64,000 nt of DNA from Todiramphus chloris collaris (GCA_025345505.1 JANVCC010000073.1:6257547-6321546); one strand, 5' to 3'. Numbered from the stretch's first letter, positions 23,097 to 36,054 are shown. Translations and numbers: made by a program. The notes: generated from the letters alone by a model not told the origin.

Positions 23097-24370
23097 AAGT
23101 TAGGCAAACTGTGAAATGCCTGCTTGTAAGAATTATGGGACAAACCTGGGAAGGGTATGACTGGGCCAAAAGGGCCTCACCTCAAAATCTGTGGAGAGAT
23201 ACCAAGAGAAATACCCCACATGTAAGATACTAGACGCTTAAAGGTGACCATCTTGCCACCAGATGCTACTGACAGAAACACTGGCTGTGCCAGAGAGCAG
23301 GCCAGTCTAAGGACCACGTAATTTCTCTACTGCACAAGCACCATAGCAAGTGAACTGCTCTGCTTCTGAACGTGGGGGTACGCGAGAGGAGACAGCCCAA
23401 AGCCCTGCTCCAAATACCAGAATGAGTTGCTGGTTTCTTTTCCTGTTCTCCAAACAAGCACTACGTAAATGCCAAAGCTCTTGGTAAAGTAGCCAGAACA
23501 CCATCACCCAGCACCCAAACCACGTTCTGAAAAATGAGATTCCTTGACAGTCATTAATTTTTCTACAAAAAGCTTCACTGTCCTTCCCTGCCAGCAGCAC
23601 ACAAAAGGGTTATCGTAACAGGCTACTACTGTGATACACTGAACCCTGGAATGCTTGGCAAGATGCAGCAGCTTTGCCTGTGCAAAGCACGGCAGGCAGC
23701 CCGCTGTGACACAGCCCATTAGGATGTGCAGTTGGGATCCAGAATGGAACACCACATGACAACTGGCAGATTATCATTTCTCACTGTCTGCTCCAACAGG
23801 TGCCTCCACAATGTGCAAGTTAAACTGCGTGCAATGTGTCAGCAGACGGAGAAGGGGAGTTTAAGGAAACCCCTGTGCAAGTTTCTTGGCCGTTACTGGC
23901 TTTGAAGAGGACTCCTTGCTGGAGTTTTCAAGGCATATAGCTACATGGGCACAGGAGATCCAGCAGGTCCACCCCAAAGACAAACAAAAACGTACAAGCC
24001 AGGGACAGCTAAGCTCTTGGCTACGTCCTTATGCTGCATTACCTGGCTACAAGTGGATTTAATGAAGCATGTATAAAAAAGCTGCAAGGCTTAAATCGGG
24101 CTGATTTTTTTCAGCAAGCAGACCACCACTAAAGGGCCTTGGGAACACTTTTACTCAAGCAGTTTAACAATGACATAAAAATGTCCACATCAGCCTTCTT
24201 CTCTGAAAATCTAACCCCTAATATTTGGGCTAATCTCAATGAATTTGAACTGGTATTTGATGTGGTGGTTGTTACCACTAGAAAAATCTTACTTCGGCCA
24301 GACAGAAAAGAATTTCACAAATAAATGCATAGTGCCCGGCCAATGAAGAATCTGGCTGTGCCTGCACCAG

Positions 24371-27300
24371 TTCAACTCGCTCTGTCACCCACCGGGCTTC
24401 ACTGGTAACCACTGCAACAGAAGAATTTGGTAAGAAACACTGGAGGATTCATAAACGCAGCTTAACAGTAGCTTCAGCTGTATGGATGAAAGGTAGAATA
24501 GCTGATGTTTGCCAACCTGTCTATTCATATATTTAGGGAATCAAACTGTTTCCCAGAGAGAGCAAATGCTACAGGTATGATAATCCATCACAGTCACGAT
24601 TTTGCACAGGCTAGAACAAGACAGCCAAGGCAGGAGTCCTTGCTTTCAAGGCTGCAACATTAGGAACTCCACTATGCTTCCAGACTCCAGCAAAGTTTTT
24701 ACAGATGACCTACTCCTACATCTTCAGAATACACCAATACAGCAACAAACCAAACCCACTACGAAAGTTCTCTCTCTCACCTCTCTCTGCCTTTCTTCAA
24801 ATTGCCATCAGTGCAGCTCCTTCACAGAAGTGAATTGTTAACCCGGTTTAAGGAACAGAGAGACAAGAACCTGAATTAGGAAGCTGCCTGACCTGGCTTT
24901 GCACTTGGCTCCAGACAATGGAGAAATGTCATGAACAAGACTTCTGCACAAGTGTGGGATGACATGGTTTTTTACAATAGAACTACCTAAAGAGATCTCT
25001 CATCAACAACTACACTCGGCAATACAAAAAGAAAAAAAAAGTAATCCATGGCAAAGTAAAAGAGCAACTAAGGAGAGCCAAACTGGGCATTTACATTGAT
25101 GAGAAAATGTGACTACCAACTTTTGTTAGCACTGTGCCAGAATGCGACACGTGCGTTTTCATGTCCTCGACACACACGAGAGATTCCTGTCAAAATGCTG
25201 CACCACTTCAATACTGTCCAGAATGGAACCTTACAGATGGCATTGCAGCTACTTTCTTTCCCCCATTATATCTTTAACCAATGTTATCTGGAACTGCTAT
25301 CAAGACTGTCAGCTGTTCCATCAACATGCCATCTTTGAAGCCCACACAGCCAGCCATCACCATTTACACTGTCTGGAAACCTGGCATTGGCACTGCTAAG
25401 GTTGGGAATTTCATGCATCAGTAAAATTCCTTGTCTTCCCATTAATGAGCCTGTTTTCTCTTCCCCCTAAGGCTAGCCCATGTACTGAATATTTTTATGA
25501 CAGGTTTTGGACCTCTAACTTATTTGAAGTACACACAAACTTTAGTCAAAGTAATTCAGCCATTCTTAACACCACTGGACAGAAAGCACATGGAGATTTT
25601 CTTCCGTGACCCTCAGACAGAGCTTTGAGATCTGTCTCAATTTCCTCTACTGTGAGCTCTGACAAAGTGATCAGAAGTTAGATATTTATTAGAATAAAAG
25701 AGACTACAGAAAACAGAATGGAAATGAGTTGTATACTCCACTCTCCCATCCACCACGTCAACCCAGTAAAGAACTGTATCAGCCTGAGCATGGATGCAGG
25801 TAACTCAATGACAGAGTGGAGGCAAACTGCCCAGTCCCACCTGATCTCTGTGAAGGCTTTCCACTGATCCCAACAGCCCAGCTGGCTGGTCTTGGAATGA
25901 CCAGTCTCTCTGCCAGAGATGCTGGGACTCTCTGACCCCTTGCCTATGCCCTCCAGCTTCTTGAACCTTCTCTTGATGAGCAGACACACTAGTTCTCTAG
26001 GAAAGGAGTAGTATCAGGAACTCCACCTAGCTCTAGCTAAAGGAAAACCTCACTGTGACCAAAAAGGCCAAGCACTGTCTACTGTATCATCAACTTTTTA
26101 ACAGCTAAAGTTTCTTATCCAAGCCCTAGAGATGCTAAACATTTGGAATTCAATAGGGAGCGATATTCCCTCAGATTATCCTCATGAAAGTCTAAAATGG
26201 ACAGACTATGAGTTTTAAAGAATGATAAATGGAACACGTTCAACAAAAGCACTCTATTTTAGTCATTAAAATACCTCATCACCTCAGTCTCACTGAATGT
26301 GCTCTGTCTTTTCCTACACTTAACCACGACACAGCTGTACAGAGCTGCAACACACGTGCCAGCAGCACTGAATCTCATCTGAAAGAGCAGTGGAGAGGTC
26401 CACACTAAATTAGACTCAAGAGAGTAGGAAAAGAAAGGACAGTCTCATAACTAAGGCAACCGAGTGATGCTATTGGACTGAGAGAACGGCAGGAATACAG
26501 ACATAGGTACTCTGCAGAAACTACTCTTAAACAGACCACAGTAGCAACACTAAAGAATCAGACGGTCTTCCATTGAGCACCCCAAACTGTCAGACTTCTC
26601 ACCTTTAGCTCTTTTGCTTCAGCTCCCCTGAGTTGCTGTCACTGCTTCATCCCAGAGGTTTGTTGTGAAGGTACAGCCACCATTAGTGCTCATGAAGCTC
26701 TCAGACTCTACAGTGGCAAGGGCTCTTAAAAAGGCCACGAGCAGATTCAGATTTCCTTTTCAGAGCAGAGCTTGAATAGCGTGCCATAAATAAAGCGTGG
26801 GACCACACACTGAACAATGGGGAAAAGACAACCCTGAAGAGCTGCTCATCCAGTGAGATCCATTCATCCTGCTCCTGGAACGAGGCGGGAGGGGAGAAAA
26901 AAGTACTGTATGATCATGTAATTAAAGACTGCATCATAATGCATACACATAAGGGGCCTGAATCAGGGTTGCACTGACAACCTTATGTTTGATTGCTTAA
27001 TTTTGCAACCTTAATGATGTTTCTTTAATGTAGTTTAACATTACATTTGAATTCTTTCTATAAAAACACTATTAGGCAGCATGTGTTGGTAAATGCAAGT
27101 AACCCAATGCACTGTATACATTTGTTTCCCTCCAGGTCTTTCAGTATTCTAAGAATGGCTGACAAATAACACATTTAACAAGATTTTCCAAGCATTTTTC
27201 TGCAGAGTATTTTCCTGCTTAAACACTTACTGCGGGTTGGTTGAAATATCTCTGATACCAAGCTATGAAGTGAAAGAGCACTTTGATCATAATTATGCCA

Positions 27301-29028
27301 CGCAATTTTAGTCAAATTTCAATTCAGGAGCCTTTGCTTTGTCTCTTACAAAACCAAGATTTCCTCTCTATCCTAGTAAGACTAATTTGATAAAATGGGA
27401 GTGAGAATTACTGACAGTCCTTTAACAGGACAGTGAAGCCACCACTGCCTGAGAACATAGAGAGCTGGTGTGAAGCCATGTAAAGCAAGCTCTTAATATG
27501 AGCAAAATAAAATACTTTAATTGGTAACATGACCTACTGAAATATTTCTTACACCAGCATTTCTGTACTTTCTTGGGGCTAACATTTGTGCAGCAGTGGT
27601 ACCCAGTACGGCAGAGCTGTTCCAGCTCCGTGTTGCATTTGCACCATTTCAAATAGGCTTGAGCATTACTGTCATGCACACACAGCCATGGGAAACCCAA
27701 CTCCTACATAATAATATAAGGCTTCAGCTTTGGTTTTGAAATCCCATTCTAAAACTGCTTTGGATTTAATTAATTTGAAGCTTTCAGCTTCCAGATAGCC
27801 AAATTCACTCCATCTGGTACTAGAAATGCCAGGAATTACTACACTCAGTCAATCCCTTTAGCTCATGGTTTCACTGAAGGAAAGATTGTGAGTCCAAAAC
27901 AATTATGGCAAACTTCAGATACAGTTAACTCCAGACAACGGAAGCAATTATTCATCCTACCATGAACTACGCAGGCGTCCAAGGATCTGCCCTTTTTTGT
28001 TTGTTTGTACTGGTTTTACCTGGATCACACCTGTAAGGCACCTTCCTTTAGCCAGCAGCATTTCCTGAAGGTAGGGAGCAAACCGAACCCCCTGAAGTAA
28101 AGGGTTCTGAAGGGTTCTGAAACATCTTTTAATTGATCTTTTCCCCTGTTTAAGTTACAGTTTTTATGAACACTGAATTCACAGATCATTAATCCTTCTC
28201 CTCCAGACCCCCTTTTTCTGAGAGAGAAATGTGTAGGATAGCAAGGAAGAACCTTGCTTTAGGGGGCTATGTCCCAGTGAAGTTATTAATGCAGCCTTCC
28301 GAATTACTTTATTTGGCTGGGAAACTGTTTTGGTTTACATCTTTCAACAAAAAATACCCCACCCACCACTCTAGACAAAAACTAACCAACAAGCCTAGAT
28401 GAATGCTAGTCAGTAGATATTTTATCAGAGGCTACTCAATAAGTGACATAAATAAAACAGTTACTGACAGCATAAACAGACACACATATGGACAGCCAAA
28501 CCCCTTTCAAGATCCATCTGCCCTGCCGTGTGGATCCCATTGACGATCAATAATTTCTTAGTTTGTTTATTATGTAGCACATTGTCCAAACAATATGTAC
28601 ACAGTCACTATCTGGTAGTCCCCAAAGACTGGGTGATGTTTAGGTGTCAAGTACATTCAGAGCAGATTTTCCACTGCAGAGCTGGAAAATACTAACAACT
28701 TCTTGCAACATGGAGTTGTGGATACCTCTTGTAGGTACCAATCTGCACGTGTAAAGCAGAAGCCATTTGAGCTCCACAGACGAGGTCCCTTCTTGTCCTC
28801 CTGTATGGACTAAGCACATGGTTTCTACCCAGGACAAATGACACCCCTTGGGAAGCATCTTTGCTTCACAGTGTATCAACCTGTGCCACATAAGGCCACA
28901 CAGGTTCCAGCGCTCCCAAACGGCTCGCTTTCTATAGGAGATTCTATAGTACCAGGCAAATGCACCATAAGCCTAAGCCAAAGAGGAGGGATGGGAGAAG
29001 CAATGGACATTGCTGCTTGGTGTCACAG
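24371..29028. other. unique sequence; possible conserved non-coding segment near 26.9-27.1 kb
   Basis: No gene or transposon was recognised. The minus-strand ORF at 25678-25989 is open for 103 codons and followed by AATAAA-like sequence (TCTAATAAATATC on the minus strand), but no similarity or splice site was identified. Around 26925-27060 the sequence has nested inverted repeats and ATTA-rich motifs. A short direct repeat of GGGTTCTGAA occurs near 28105-28126. Confidence 0.4.
26947..26988. repeat. nested inverted repeats
   Basis: The arms ACATAAGG (26947-26954) and CCTTATGT (26981-26988) are exact complements. Inside, GGTTG and CAACC form an alternative stem that shares bases with the outer one. 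Confidence 0.65.
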
Positions 29029-29440
29029 GTATCATGAAAGGCTGAGGGAGCTGGGTCTCTTTAGCTTGGAGAGGAGGAGACTGAGGGGTCACCTCATTTG
29101 TGTTTATAAATATGTAAAGGGTGAGTGTCAGGAGGATGGAGCCAGGCTCTTCTCAGTCTCAACCAATGACAGGACAAGGGGCAATGGGTGCAAGCTGGAA
29201 CATAAGAGGTTCCACAGAAATGTGAGAAAAAACTTCTCCAAGGTGAGGATGACAGAGCCTGGAACGGGCTGCCCAGGGAGGTTGTGGAGTCTCCTCCTCT
29301 GGAGACATTCAAACCCACCTGGACACGTTCCTGTGTGACCTGCTCTAGGTGATCCTGCTCTGGCGGGGGGGGTGGGACTAGATGATCTTTCGAGGTCCCT
29401 TCCAATCCCTAACATTCTGTGACACTGTGATTCTGTGACA
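29029..29440 (+). mobile_element. CR1 LINE 3' fragment
   Basis: Runs from GGTATCATGAAAGGCTGAGGG through GGTCTCTTTAGCTTGGAGAG and GGACAAGGGGCAATGGG to the 3' end CATTCTGTGACACTGTGATT. The 166-codon plus-strand ORF at 28838-29338 owes its second half to the CR1 ORF2 tail ([20 protein letters not shown]), and its first half is unrelated flank. It differs from the 5.2 and 10.0 kb copies at diagnostic bases (GTGACCTGCTCTAGGTGATC), so it comes from another subfamily. Confidence 0.93.
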
Positions 29441-30845
29441 CATGGCTTCTCACCAGCACACATCTGCCTCTGCAGTCACTCCCACAGACTCCCAGAAACG
29501 ATCAGCAGATACGGTCTCAGTACATCTCCTCCAAGTCAGCAGCCTCTACACAAGGACATAACAGAGAAGAGAAGCAACTCCAAACCAGACTGAAGAGACT
29601 ATTTCATGCATGAGGGGCAATTTAAAAGAAGCAAAATGAGGTGGGATTAAAAAAAAAAAAAAAAAAATCAAAAAAACCCAAAAATCACCTCCTGTCACGT
29701 GTCAGCTAGCTAAGCAGCTTACAGCTGATGTGATGAGTAAAGCTAAAGAAGGTGAGTTTCAGGCGAGTTACTCAGGACTAGAAGCAGATGCAGAACTTTA
29801 TCCAAAACATGAAGACATCACCATGGCAGAGGTGTAGCAGCATCACAATGATCACTGGCCAGCGCTAAAGCTATGAAGAGTTAACCAAATGCATATCATT
29901 TGATGCTGCACAGTAAAGGATGCAAACGCATCTGGGCATTTCCTTTTGACTATCAGTGGCTTGCGGGAGAGGCTGCAGACCAGGGGAGAAGTGAGGTCAC
30001 CTGTACCTTGGTAATAAGCTACGAGGGGTAAAGCACGCTCTCCTCCTCACCATGGCACACGAGGCACTTTGTGTGCTGACTGGCCCTGAGCCCGCAGTGC
30101 TGTAAAGCAGCGGTGCAGACGGCGCCAGAGCTTTCTAACACACAGCTCCAAGGCTGTCGCCGCCGCGGCCAAGCTGGTGTTTTGAGGAAACCTCTGCACA
30201 CCAGTGCAGAACAGGCACCTGAATTCCTGCTTTGCTTTATTCATGGCTTGTGTTTTCTGCTGTCATTCAAACCTGAATGATCTTCCAATAAACTGCTACT
30301 TGCAATTACTGCTTCCAGAATGAAATTTAATGCTTTCCTGATATACTGTTACAGATATATATGTTATTATTTTCAAATCAATGCCTAAATAAATAATTCG
30401 TATGCGCCAGTGAGCTTTACTGGAAATCTAGCAACGTGTCTAAAAATAACTTGTGCCAATGGGTAAATTCTGGCAAGTCGCTGAATCAAAAGGACTGTGA
30501 CAGAGGCGACTGGAAAATGGAAATAATTAAGCTGGCTTTTTCCCCCTTTTGTTTTCATCATGAAAAAAAATTTTGCCTAACAAATGAGAATTTGAAATGT
30601 TCTGTAGGAGACACCTTTTCTTTTCTAACATAATGAGCCCACTCTAACGCCCGAATCAGCAACACAAGAACAAACACATGACTTCTATGCATTTTTGGTT
30701 CGTGTCTAGCTTTTTTTTTTAATACAGTTTTCAGAGAGCCTGCAATGTAAAAAGAGAGTGTCTTGAAGTTCCCTAAGGAAATTTGCACAACAGATGGTAA
30801 GATATTGTGGTTTCAGCAGTTTGATTAGAAGAGTCAGTGATATCT
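29441..30845. other. unique sequence with a small CpG-rich patch
   Basis: Contains an A-run at 29649-29687 and a CpG-rich patch at about 30110-30175 (GGCGCCAGAG, GTCGCCGCCGCGGCC). A Kozak-like CACCATGG at 30049-30056 opens only 18 codons. No gene was recognised. Confidence 0.4.
29706..29751 (+). other. weak candidate exon (unidentified)
   Basis: CACCTCCTGTCACGTGTCAG precedes 46 bases open as LAKQLTADVMSKAKE and ending GAAG|GTGAGTTTC, a good donor. It is short and unsupported by neighbours, so chance is likely. Confidence 0.1.
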
Positions 30846-31062
30846 AGTGGGTTGAGTGCAGGCTTGAGAGCCAGGAGCTTTCAAATTCTAATCCTCACTT
30901 TACCACTCGCTCCTGCCTAGCCTGTGGCAAGTCACATGGTGTTCCCATCCTGCATTACTGCAAACTGCAAACATGGGTGATTCTCACAGGATTGATTAGA
31001 AGGATTAGCTGAAAGTTTTACTCTGCTTAGACCTTAAATGCTATCCAAACGCTAAGAACTGC
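30846..31062 (+). mobile_element. MIR-type SINE, ancient
   Basis: Reads in MIR order: a head like AGTGGGTTGAGTGCAGGC, AGAGCCAGGAGC, then TCAAATTCTAATCCTC (B-box region) and ACTTTACCACTCGCTCCTG. These are followed by GTGGCAAGTCACATGG in the core, and an AGGATTGATTAGAAGG to ATGCTATCCAAACGCTAAG tail. MIRs are tRNA-derived SINEs that spread early in amniote history and are few in birds. Divergence is high, as expected. Confidence 0.75.
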
Positions 31063-31747
31063 TTTACCATACTCCATAAGTGAGATGCTATTGTCACGCC
31101 AAATCACAATCTGCATTGTTACACAACCCAAAGTAAGACTTCGGAAAAAGTTTGTTTCTAACACTTCCAGTCTAAGCAGATCATCCAGAAAATCTCTGGC
31201 AATCAACTTGAAAAAAACATACTGAGACAACTTCAGGGTGAAATTTTTCATGTGGTACTTCTACAGATATGCTGCTTTAAGGATTAAGTTTATAAAGAGA
31301 ATTCTGAACAATATAGTAAATAGCAAAAAAAAAAAAAAAAATCAGTGTAAAAATTAAAGCAAAGATATCATTGGAAAGAAGTGGATCTTCATAGGAAGGA
31401 CTTAGTTCTATTAAGAGCTCAAAAAATGTCTTAAAAACGTCTCTAGTTCCAATGGGGACCTGAAATACTTAATGCTTACAGTAAGCATTTGCTTTTGCAA
31501 TATCTCCTCTCATCCTTTTTTCCCTCCCAAGTTTAGAATCGTAATCCAGATTTAATTATTTTTAAGCCAAAAGCTAAATAGTTTAATGAAAACCAGATAA
31601 AGTGGGAATTGGTTATAATTTCAATTCAGGCTATACCTAAAAAGCTTTTATACAATTGGTCCATCACCTTTCTGCTCCACCACCAGAAGTGAAAACATCT
31701 TAATTCAGCACAACTGAGGAGTCCTTCAACATCGTGCTAAGTTAAGC

Positions 31748-31808
31748 AAGTTGGACTTGATGATCTTAAAGTTTTCATACAATCAAAACAATTCTATGAT
31801 TCTATGAT
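31748..31808 (+). mobile_element. CR1 3' tail scrap
   Basis: TTGGACTTGATGATCTTAAA followed by CAAAACAATTCTATG and ATTCTATGAT is the last 60 or so bases of an older CR1 subfamily. The rest of the element is absent, reflecting severe 5' truncation. Confidence 0.85.
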
Positions 31809-32806
31809 CATGCCAAAAGGGAAATTACTTCCAGTAAGATTCATAAGCTGCTGCAAAAGACCACAGTTAGTAATCCATTATATAGGCCCAATTCTGCCCA
31901 CTGTAAGCTTGCAGAGTTAATCTGAACAGCCCACAGTAGAAGAATGAAAGAAGCAGCAGAACATGAAGCCCAGCAAAAGCCACGAACACTGCTGAACCAC
32001 AGCTCTTGCTGGACTGGTCAACATGTTAACTCGGCAATAAGCATTAAACACCAAGGGAAAATAAAGCTCATCTGTCCATACAATCCAGCACAGGTGGCAG
32101 AAGTGATAAAAGGCACACAAAGTACAACTTCTGTAAGGTGATGCAGAAGCCCAAGATTCAGATTTTTGTTAGCAAAGAGTGTTTATTTATGTCTGCTTTG
32201 ATAAAAATGAAACTAAAATGTTTAATGCAGAAAAGATTCGGTGTATTCTTGCAGGAAAAGTAAATGAATGGAAAGACACCAACCAGCTGAGGGGCAGCAA
32301 TCTTTTCATTTACACATCCAGAGGTGCGTAGAATAGGAGCTCCAGGTTTAGAGTGAAATACGACACTTCCCATTTCAAGGGCACGTAAACATTAAATTGA
32401 CCAAATCCCCAAAGCTGAGAGGCTGTGGTTGTGGTCCTTACTCAACAAGAGCATTCATGCAGTGCTGTGCCCAAACCAGCAAATGACCTTATGAAAGAGG
32501 CACAAGCAATTGTCAAGAGTTGTCAAGAACATGAGTAAGAGACACTAAAACCCTGCTATACCCCAACAGGGTACAGCAAACTTTGAGTCTGTTTAGCCCT
32601 GACATCAGTGGGAGTCATTATGTGGAATCAAAAGAGATTAAAGGAGTTTAGATGTGTTGCGGATGCCTTCTTTATGCAGCACTTTGTGAACATGGCTTCT
32701 TGTTGCCTGCCCTTAGAAACCCAGACATACTATGCTCCACTAAAAGTAACTAGAAAGACAGGAAGCAAATTTATGTTGTTTCAAACTCTTTTCACTTTGG
32801 GGAATG

Positions 32807-32840
32807 AAAAAAAAAAAAAAAAAAAAAGAACAAAAAAAAA
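32807..32840. repeat. poly(A) tract
   Basis: A run of about 20 A followed by GAAC and nine more A, lying about 170 bases before the assembly gap. Confidence 0.9.
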
Positions 32841-33011
32841 GCAGCAACCTGAAAAATCAACTCCCAGTGCTGTATTTGTTAGAGGTATGAAAAAGCACAG
32901 CCTTACCCCGAACCAAGAGCTGAATTTAGATGCTGCTTTGACCTTATATCTCTTATGTACAATTGCATGTAAACTATGCTATTATTTCCAAGTACCTCAT
33001 CATTTGTTCTG

Positions 33012-33111
33012 NNNNNNNNNNNNNNNNNNNNNNNNNNNNNNNNNNNNNNNNNNNNNNNNNNNNNNNNNNNNNNNNNNNNNNNNNNNNNNNNNNNNNNNNN
33101 NNNNNNNNNNN
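33012..33111. other. assembly gap (100 N)
   Basis: Exactly 100 ambiguous bases, the usual placeholder for a gap of unknown size. Distances and reading frames across it have no meaning. Confidence 0.99.
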
Positions 33112-34021
33112 GAAAGGTCAACCTGCATCAGCAAGAAACAGAATTACAAGAGGACTGAGATTGAATAGGATCTGGTTTGTTTAGAAACTAAATACTAAAT
33201 AAAGAACTGCCATTTCATTTCTGGAAAGCAATAGCATGAAATGCAAGTCTTTTTTCTCTTAATGAAATAATCTCGCTGATGCATTTTCTCCTGCCCAGAA
33301 TAATTCCTCATTCTGTTTTATTCCATCTTTCTGATTAATTCAGAGAAATCAAAGGCGCCCCTCTCTTCAGTTGTGTGCAGTCGTGTGGCTAAGGTTTGTT
33401 TCACATTAGCCTGCTGTTTAGTTGGGATCTACATCTCCTTCACTCAGAAAAAGCCAACCTTGCATTTGCTCGCAATCCTAAGGAAAAAAAGAATTCAAAT
33501 AACTACAGTTACTTAAAACTCCTGTAATAGAGGAGAATTCTTTTCCCTGTGAGTTTCAGGATCCCACTAGCTATTTCAGATCCTCTCAACTGTGGTGTCA
33601 GTGAGCCTGATGCACTAATTTCCCAGGAAGAAATTGTAGGTTTTGATGGAGGCTGACAATTTTCATAACAGAGCTCAGAGTTGAAAAATTACATGTGTTC
33701 TGGATGAATCTGTCCACCCTTTTACACTGCAGAAAAACAGAAGCAGAGCCTTTCAGCAGGGCAGCCCTGAACAGTGAAACCACTCCAGGGGATTTAGTTA
33801 CTTCTGTGGCACAGCTCCACTTGCAGCTTTGGTCACCCAGGACAGTCCATCTATTGCAATCCCCCCACCTTTTCTAACAGCCTATCCTATTCATGTTTTC
33901 TGCAATTATCTGAGTGCAAAAATGAATGAGGATATTAATTAATTCTATTCAGACACATACTGAATACAAAATGAGTAATTTTTTCAGTGATAGGAGAGCA
34001 TTTTGTCTTTCCTACTGACAG
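33112..34021. other. unique sequence after the gap
   Basis: Nothing recognised as coding or repetitive; only short ORFs on both strands. Confidence 0.45.
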
Positions 34022-34242
34022 CAATAAAAGGCTTACAACCCGGTATCTTCGGGTACGTGATTACCTTTAGGAATGCCATTCGTTTGTTCAGCGGTAACTA
34101 TTCCTGTATGTTTAAAAGGCACTTTGGTGATAAAAATGTTTCTGCCAAGAAGGTTCCCATTAGAAGGCCAATAAAAACCAGAAACCGTATGTACAGTCAC
34201 AAGTGCAAAGGATTTACACCAGCCAATACTCGGGAAAGGTAG
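34022..34242 (+). other. candidate coding exon or conserved element with retained CpGs
   Basis: CTTTCCTACTGACAG precedes a frame open to a TAG at 34240-34242. It reads KGLQPGIFGYVITFRN, later SCMFKRHFGDKNVSAKK and KCKGFTPANTRER. Several CpGs persist (CCCGGT, TTCGGG, TACGTG, TTCGTT, AGCGGT, AACCGT, CTCGGG) in AT-rich surroundings, as in sequence under selection or recently inserted. No AATAAA was seen just after the stop and no family was recognised. It may be a last exon, a conserved non-coding element or chance. Confidence 0.18.
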
Positions 34243-36054
34243 CTCAGTGATCTTCCTTCTCAGAGCTGCTCTCCATTCCCTCAGGAAATCTTTGGGCAAT
34301 CTTTTGGTGTGTCTGTTTTAAGGCAAGTAAGACTGCTGCACTGCTGAGCAATCCCTCAAAAGATGATGTTTACTGACTTCCAAGATCACACACTGGAGTA
34401 AGTTTTTCTCGGGACTTGGGAATTACCAAAACATCATTAAAATCTTTCTTTAGGAAGGGCTCTGTTAGAGTCCTTTGGGGTAAATTACTATGGGCTTACC
34501 ATTTGCCACAAACATTACCTTAATTAATGAAGTGGTAAAATCCCTGTCTCCTGTTTACCCAGCTCTTATTCTTGACTGGCTCAATGCCCTGACTGCAAGG
34601 CTTGGAGAAGTATGCTGCAATTACTGAGGAGTGGATTATTTTCAACAGTTCCGTCCCTTTCATTTCCAAGGATGCATTGCTTCCTATTACTTGACAGACA
34701 TTTCCTAGTATAATTTATGAAAGCAATTGGGGGTAAAAAGCAGTGTTGCTTTCCTAACCAAAATGATAACAGTAATCTAGGACGCTTCTAGACAGTCTGA
34801 TGTAATGGGAGGGTGGAGCATGCAATTCTGTGGCACTGGATATGGAGGGATCAGTTCTTCTCAGATATAAATCCTTCAGCTGTATCTTAAGCAAGCCTGA
34901 AAATGCGATATAAAAAGCTAATGCAGATGATCTCCAAGCCAGAAAGATCAATGAGAGTCTATAAACTTACATTGATTCAATGAGTATTATCTGCAGCCTT
35001 TTCTGACATTCAGCTTGAAAAATGGATGCAACAGTAGACTCCAAGCTTTGCTCCGTGGTAACCCATGGGGCAGGCAGCAGTACTTTGTCTGGGTTCTAGC
35101 TTCAAAGAATTAGTTCACTGCCCAGATCCACAAGTATCTTTTCACACCCTTTGAAGACTTTTTTTTTTTTTTTTTAATGATAACTGGATTCTAAACCACA
35201 GAAATTTGGTATAATAACCTCCACTACGAGCAGATGACATTGCACCTAGTTTCTGAACCCAGTGTACGGCCTTGAGACCAGCAGAATTTAATCAGCTTCA
35301 CTGCCAAGCACAGGTTTCAGAAATCCAACTGATTGAGCCTCTAAGGGATTGACTTAAAAGCAAAGTATGGAGGCCTTTTTATTTTAGTATGGCCGCAGGA
35401 CCATAGGCAGTAATTGCAGCAAGACAATATCAGTGTCAAAGTTTTCCAGGCTCTCTTACAAACTGAATTATTAGTCACTGAAAAAGGTGTCGAGTTTAAT
35501 TTAAATTTGAAAGGTATGTTGCAGAGGGTGTTGTAAAAGTAGCTGGATATACTGCACAAAGAGACATTTCTAACTATTCTACACATATGCAGAGAAAGTA
35601 TGCTCCCACTTGGAGCACACAGCTCCTCCATGTTGACCGGGTGTTAACGTAAAGGCACCTTATTTTAACCCACTGAGTTTCAAAACTACTTGAAACTAAA
35701 ATCTACATTTCAAAAATGCATTGAATGCATCTCATCCAAAAAACCCACCAACCTAACACCAAAAAGCATTTACAAAAGGACTGTACAGGCTCAGAGGTGA
35801 CTGACCCTTATCTTCACAAATATTCTGGCATCTCAAACATCCAAGCTAAGAACCTGCTTTCCTCTGACAAGCCCTGACATCCAGCCAGGCTGAAGCCCCA
35901 AGTGCTGCTGGTGGCCAGACAGACCTAGTTGTTTAGCTTTTACCACGCTCTGAAAATCCTACATGCCTAATCCCAGAATACTTTTTAAAGTTGACCCAGT
36001 AGGGTTAAGTCAGAAGATAAAAATAGGCGTGGAAGTAGCTTGTAGTACGGGCCG
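34243..36054. other. unique sequence with a T-run
   Basis: A poly(T) run lies at 35159-35175. No gene or interspersed repeat was recognised. Confidence 0.45.

Larger units (their letters stand above)
18643..24370. other. unique AT-rich sequence, nothing coding recognised
   Basis: Holds an A/C-rich tract at 18821-18927, an A-run at 22267-22281 and a hairpin at 23073-23096. ORFs are short and without family resemblance. No interspersed repeat was recognised by eye. Confidence 0.45.
31063..33011. other. unique sequence up to assembly gap
   Basis: AT-rich. It holds A-runs at 31325-31341 and 32807-32840, the CR1 tail at 31748-31808 and a possible old-repeat phrase (GGCCCAATTCTGCCCACTG) at 31886-31904. 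The 186-codon plus ORF at 32608-33168 crosses the poly(A) and the N gap and is not a gene. Confidence 0.45.

Noticed and set aside
24371-24429. EGF-like phrase PPGFTGNHC between an acceptor-like CACCAG and a GTAAGAAA donor
   Set aside because: Cysteine spacing is incomplete for an EGF module, the acceptor tract is poor, and no neighbouring EGF exons exist.
28838-29338. 166-codon ORF
   Set aside because: The second half is the CR1 ORF2 tail and the first half is unrelated flank, so this is a fortuitous fusion.
32608-33168. 186-codon ORF
   Set aside because: Runs through poly(A) and 100 N, so the frame has no meaning.
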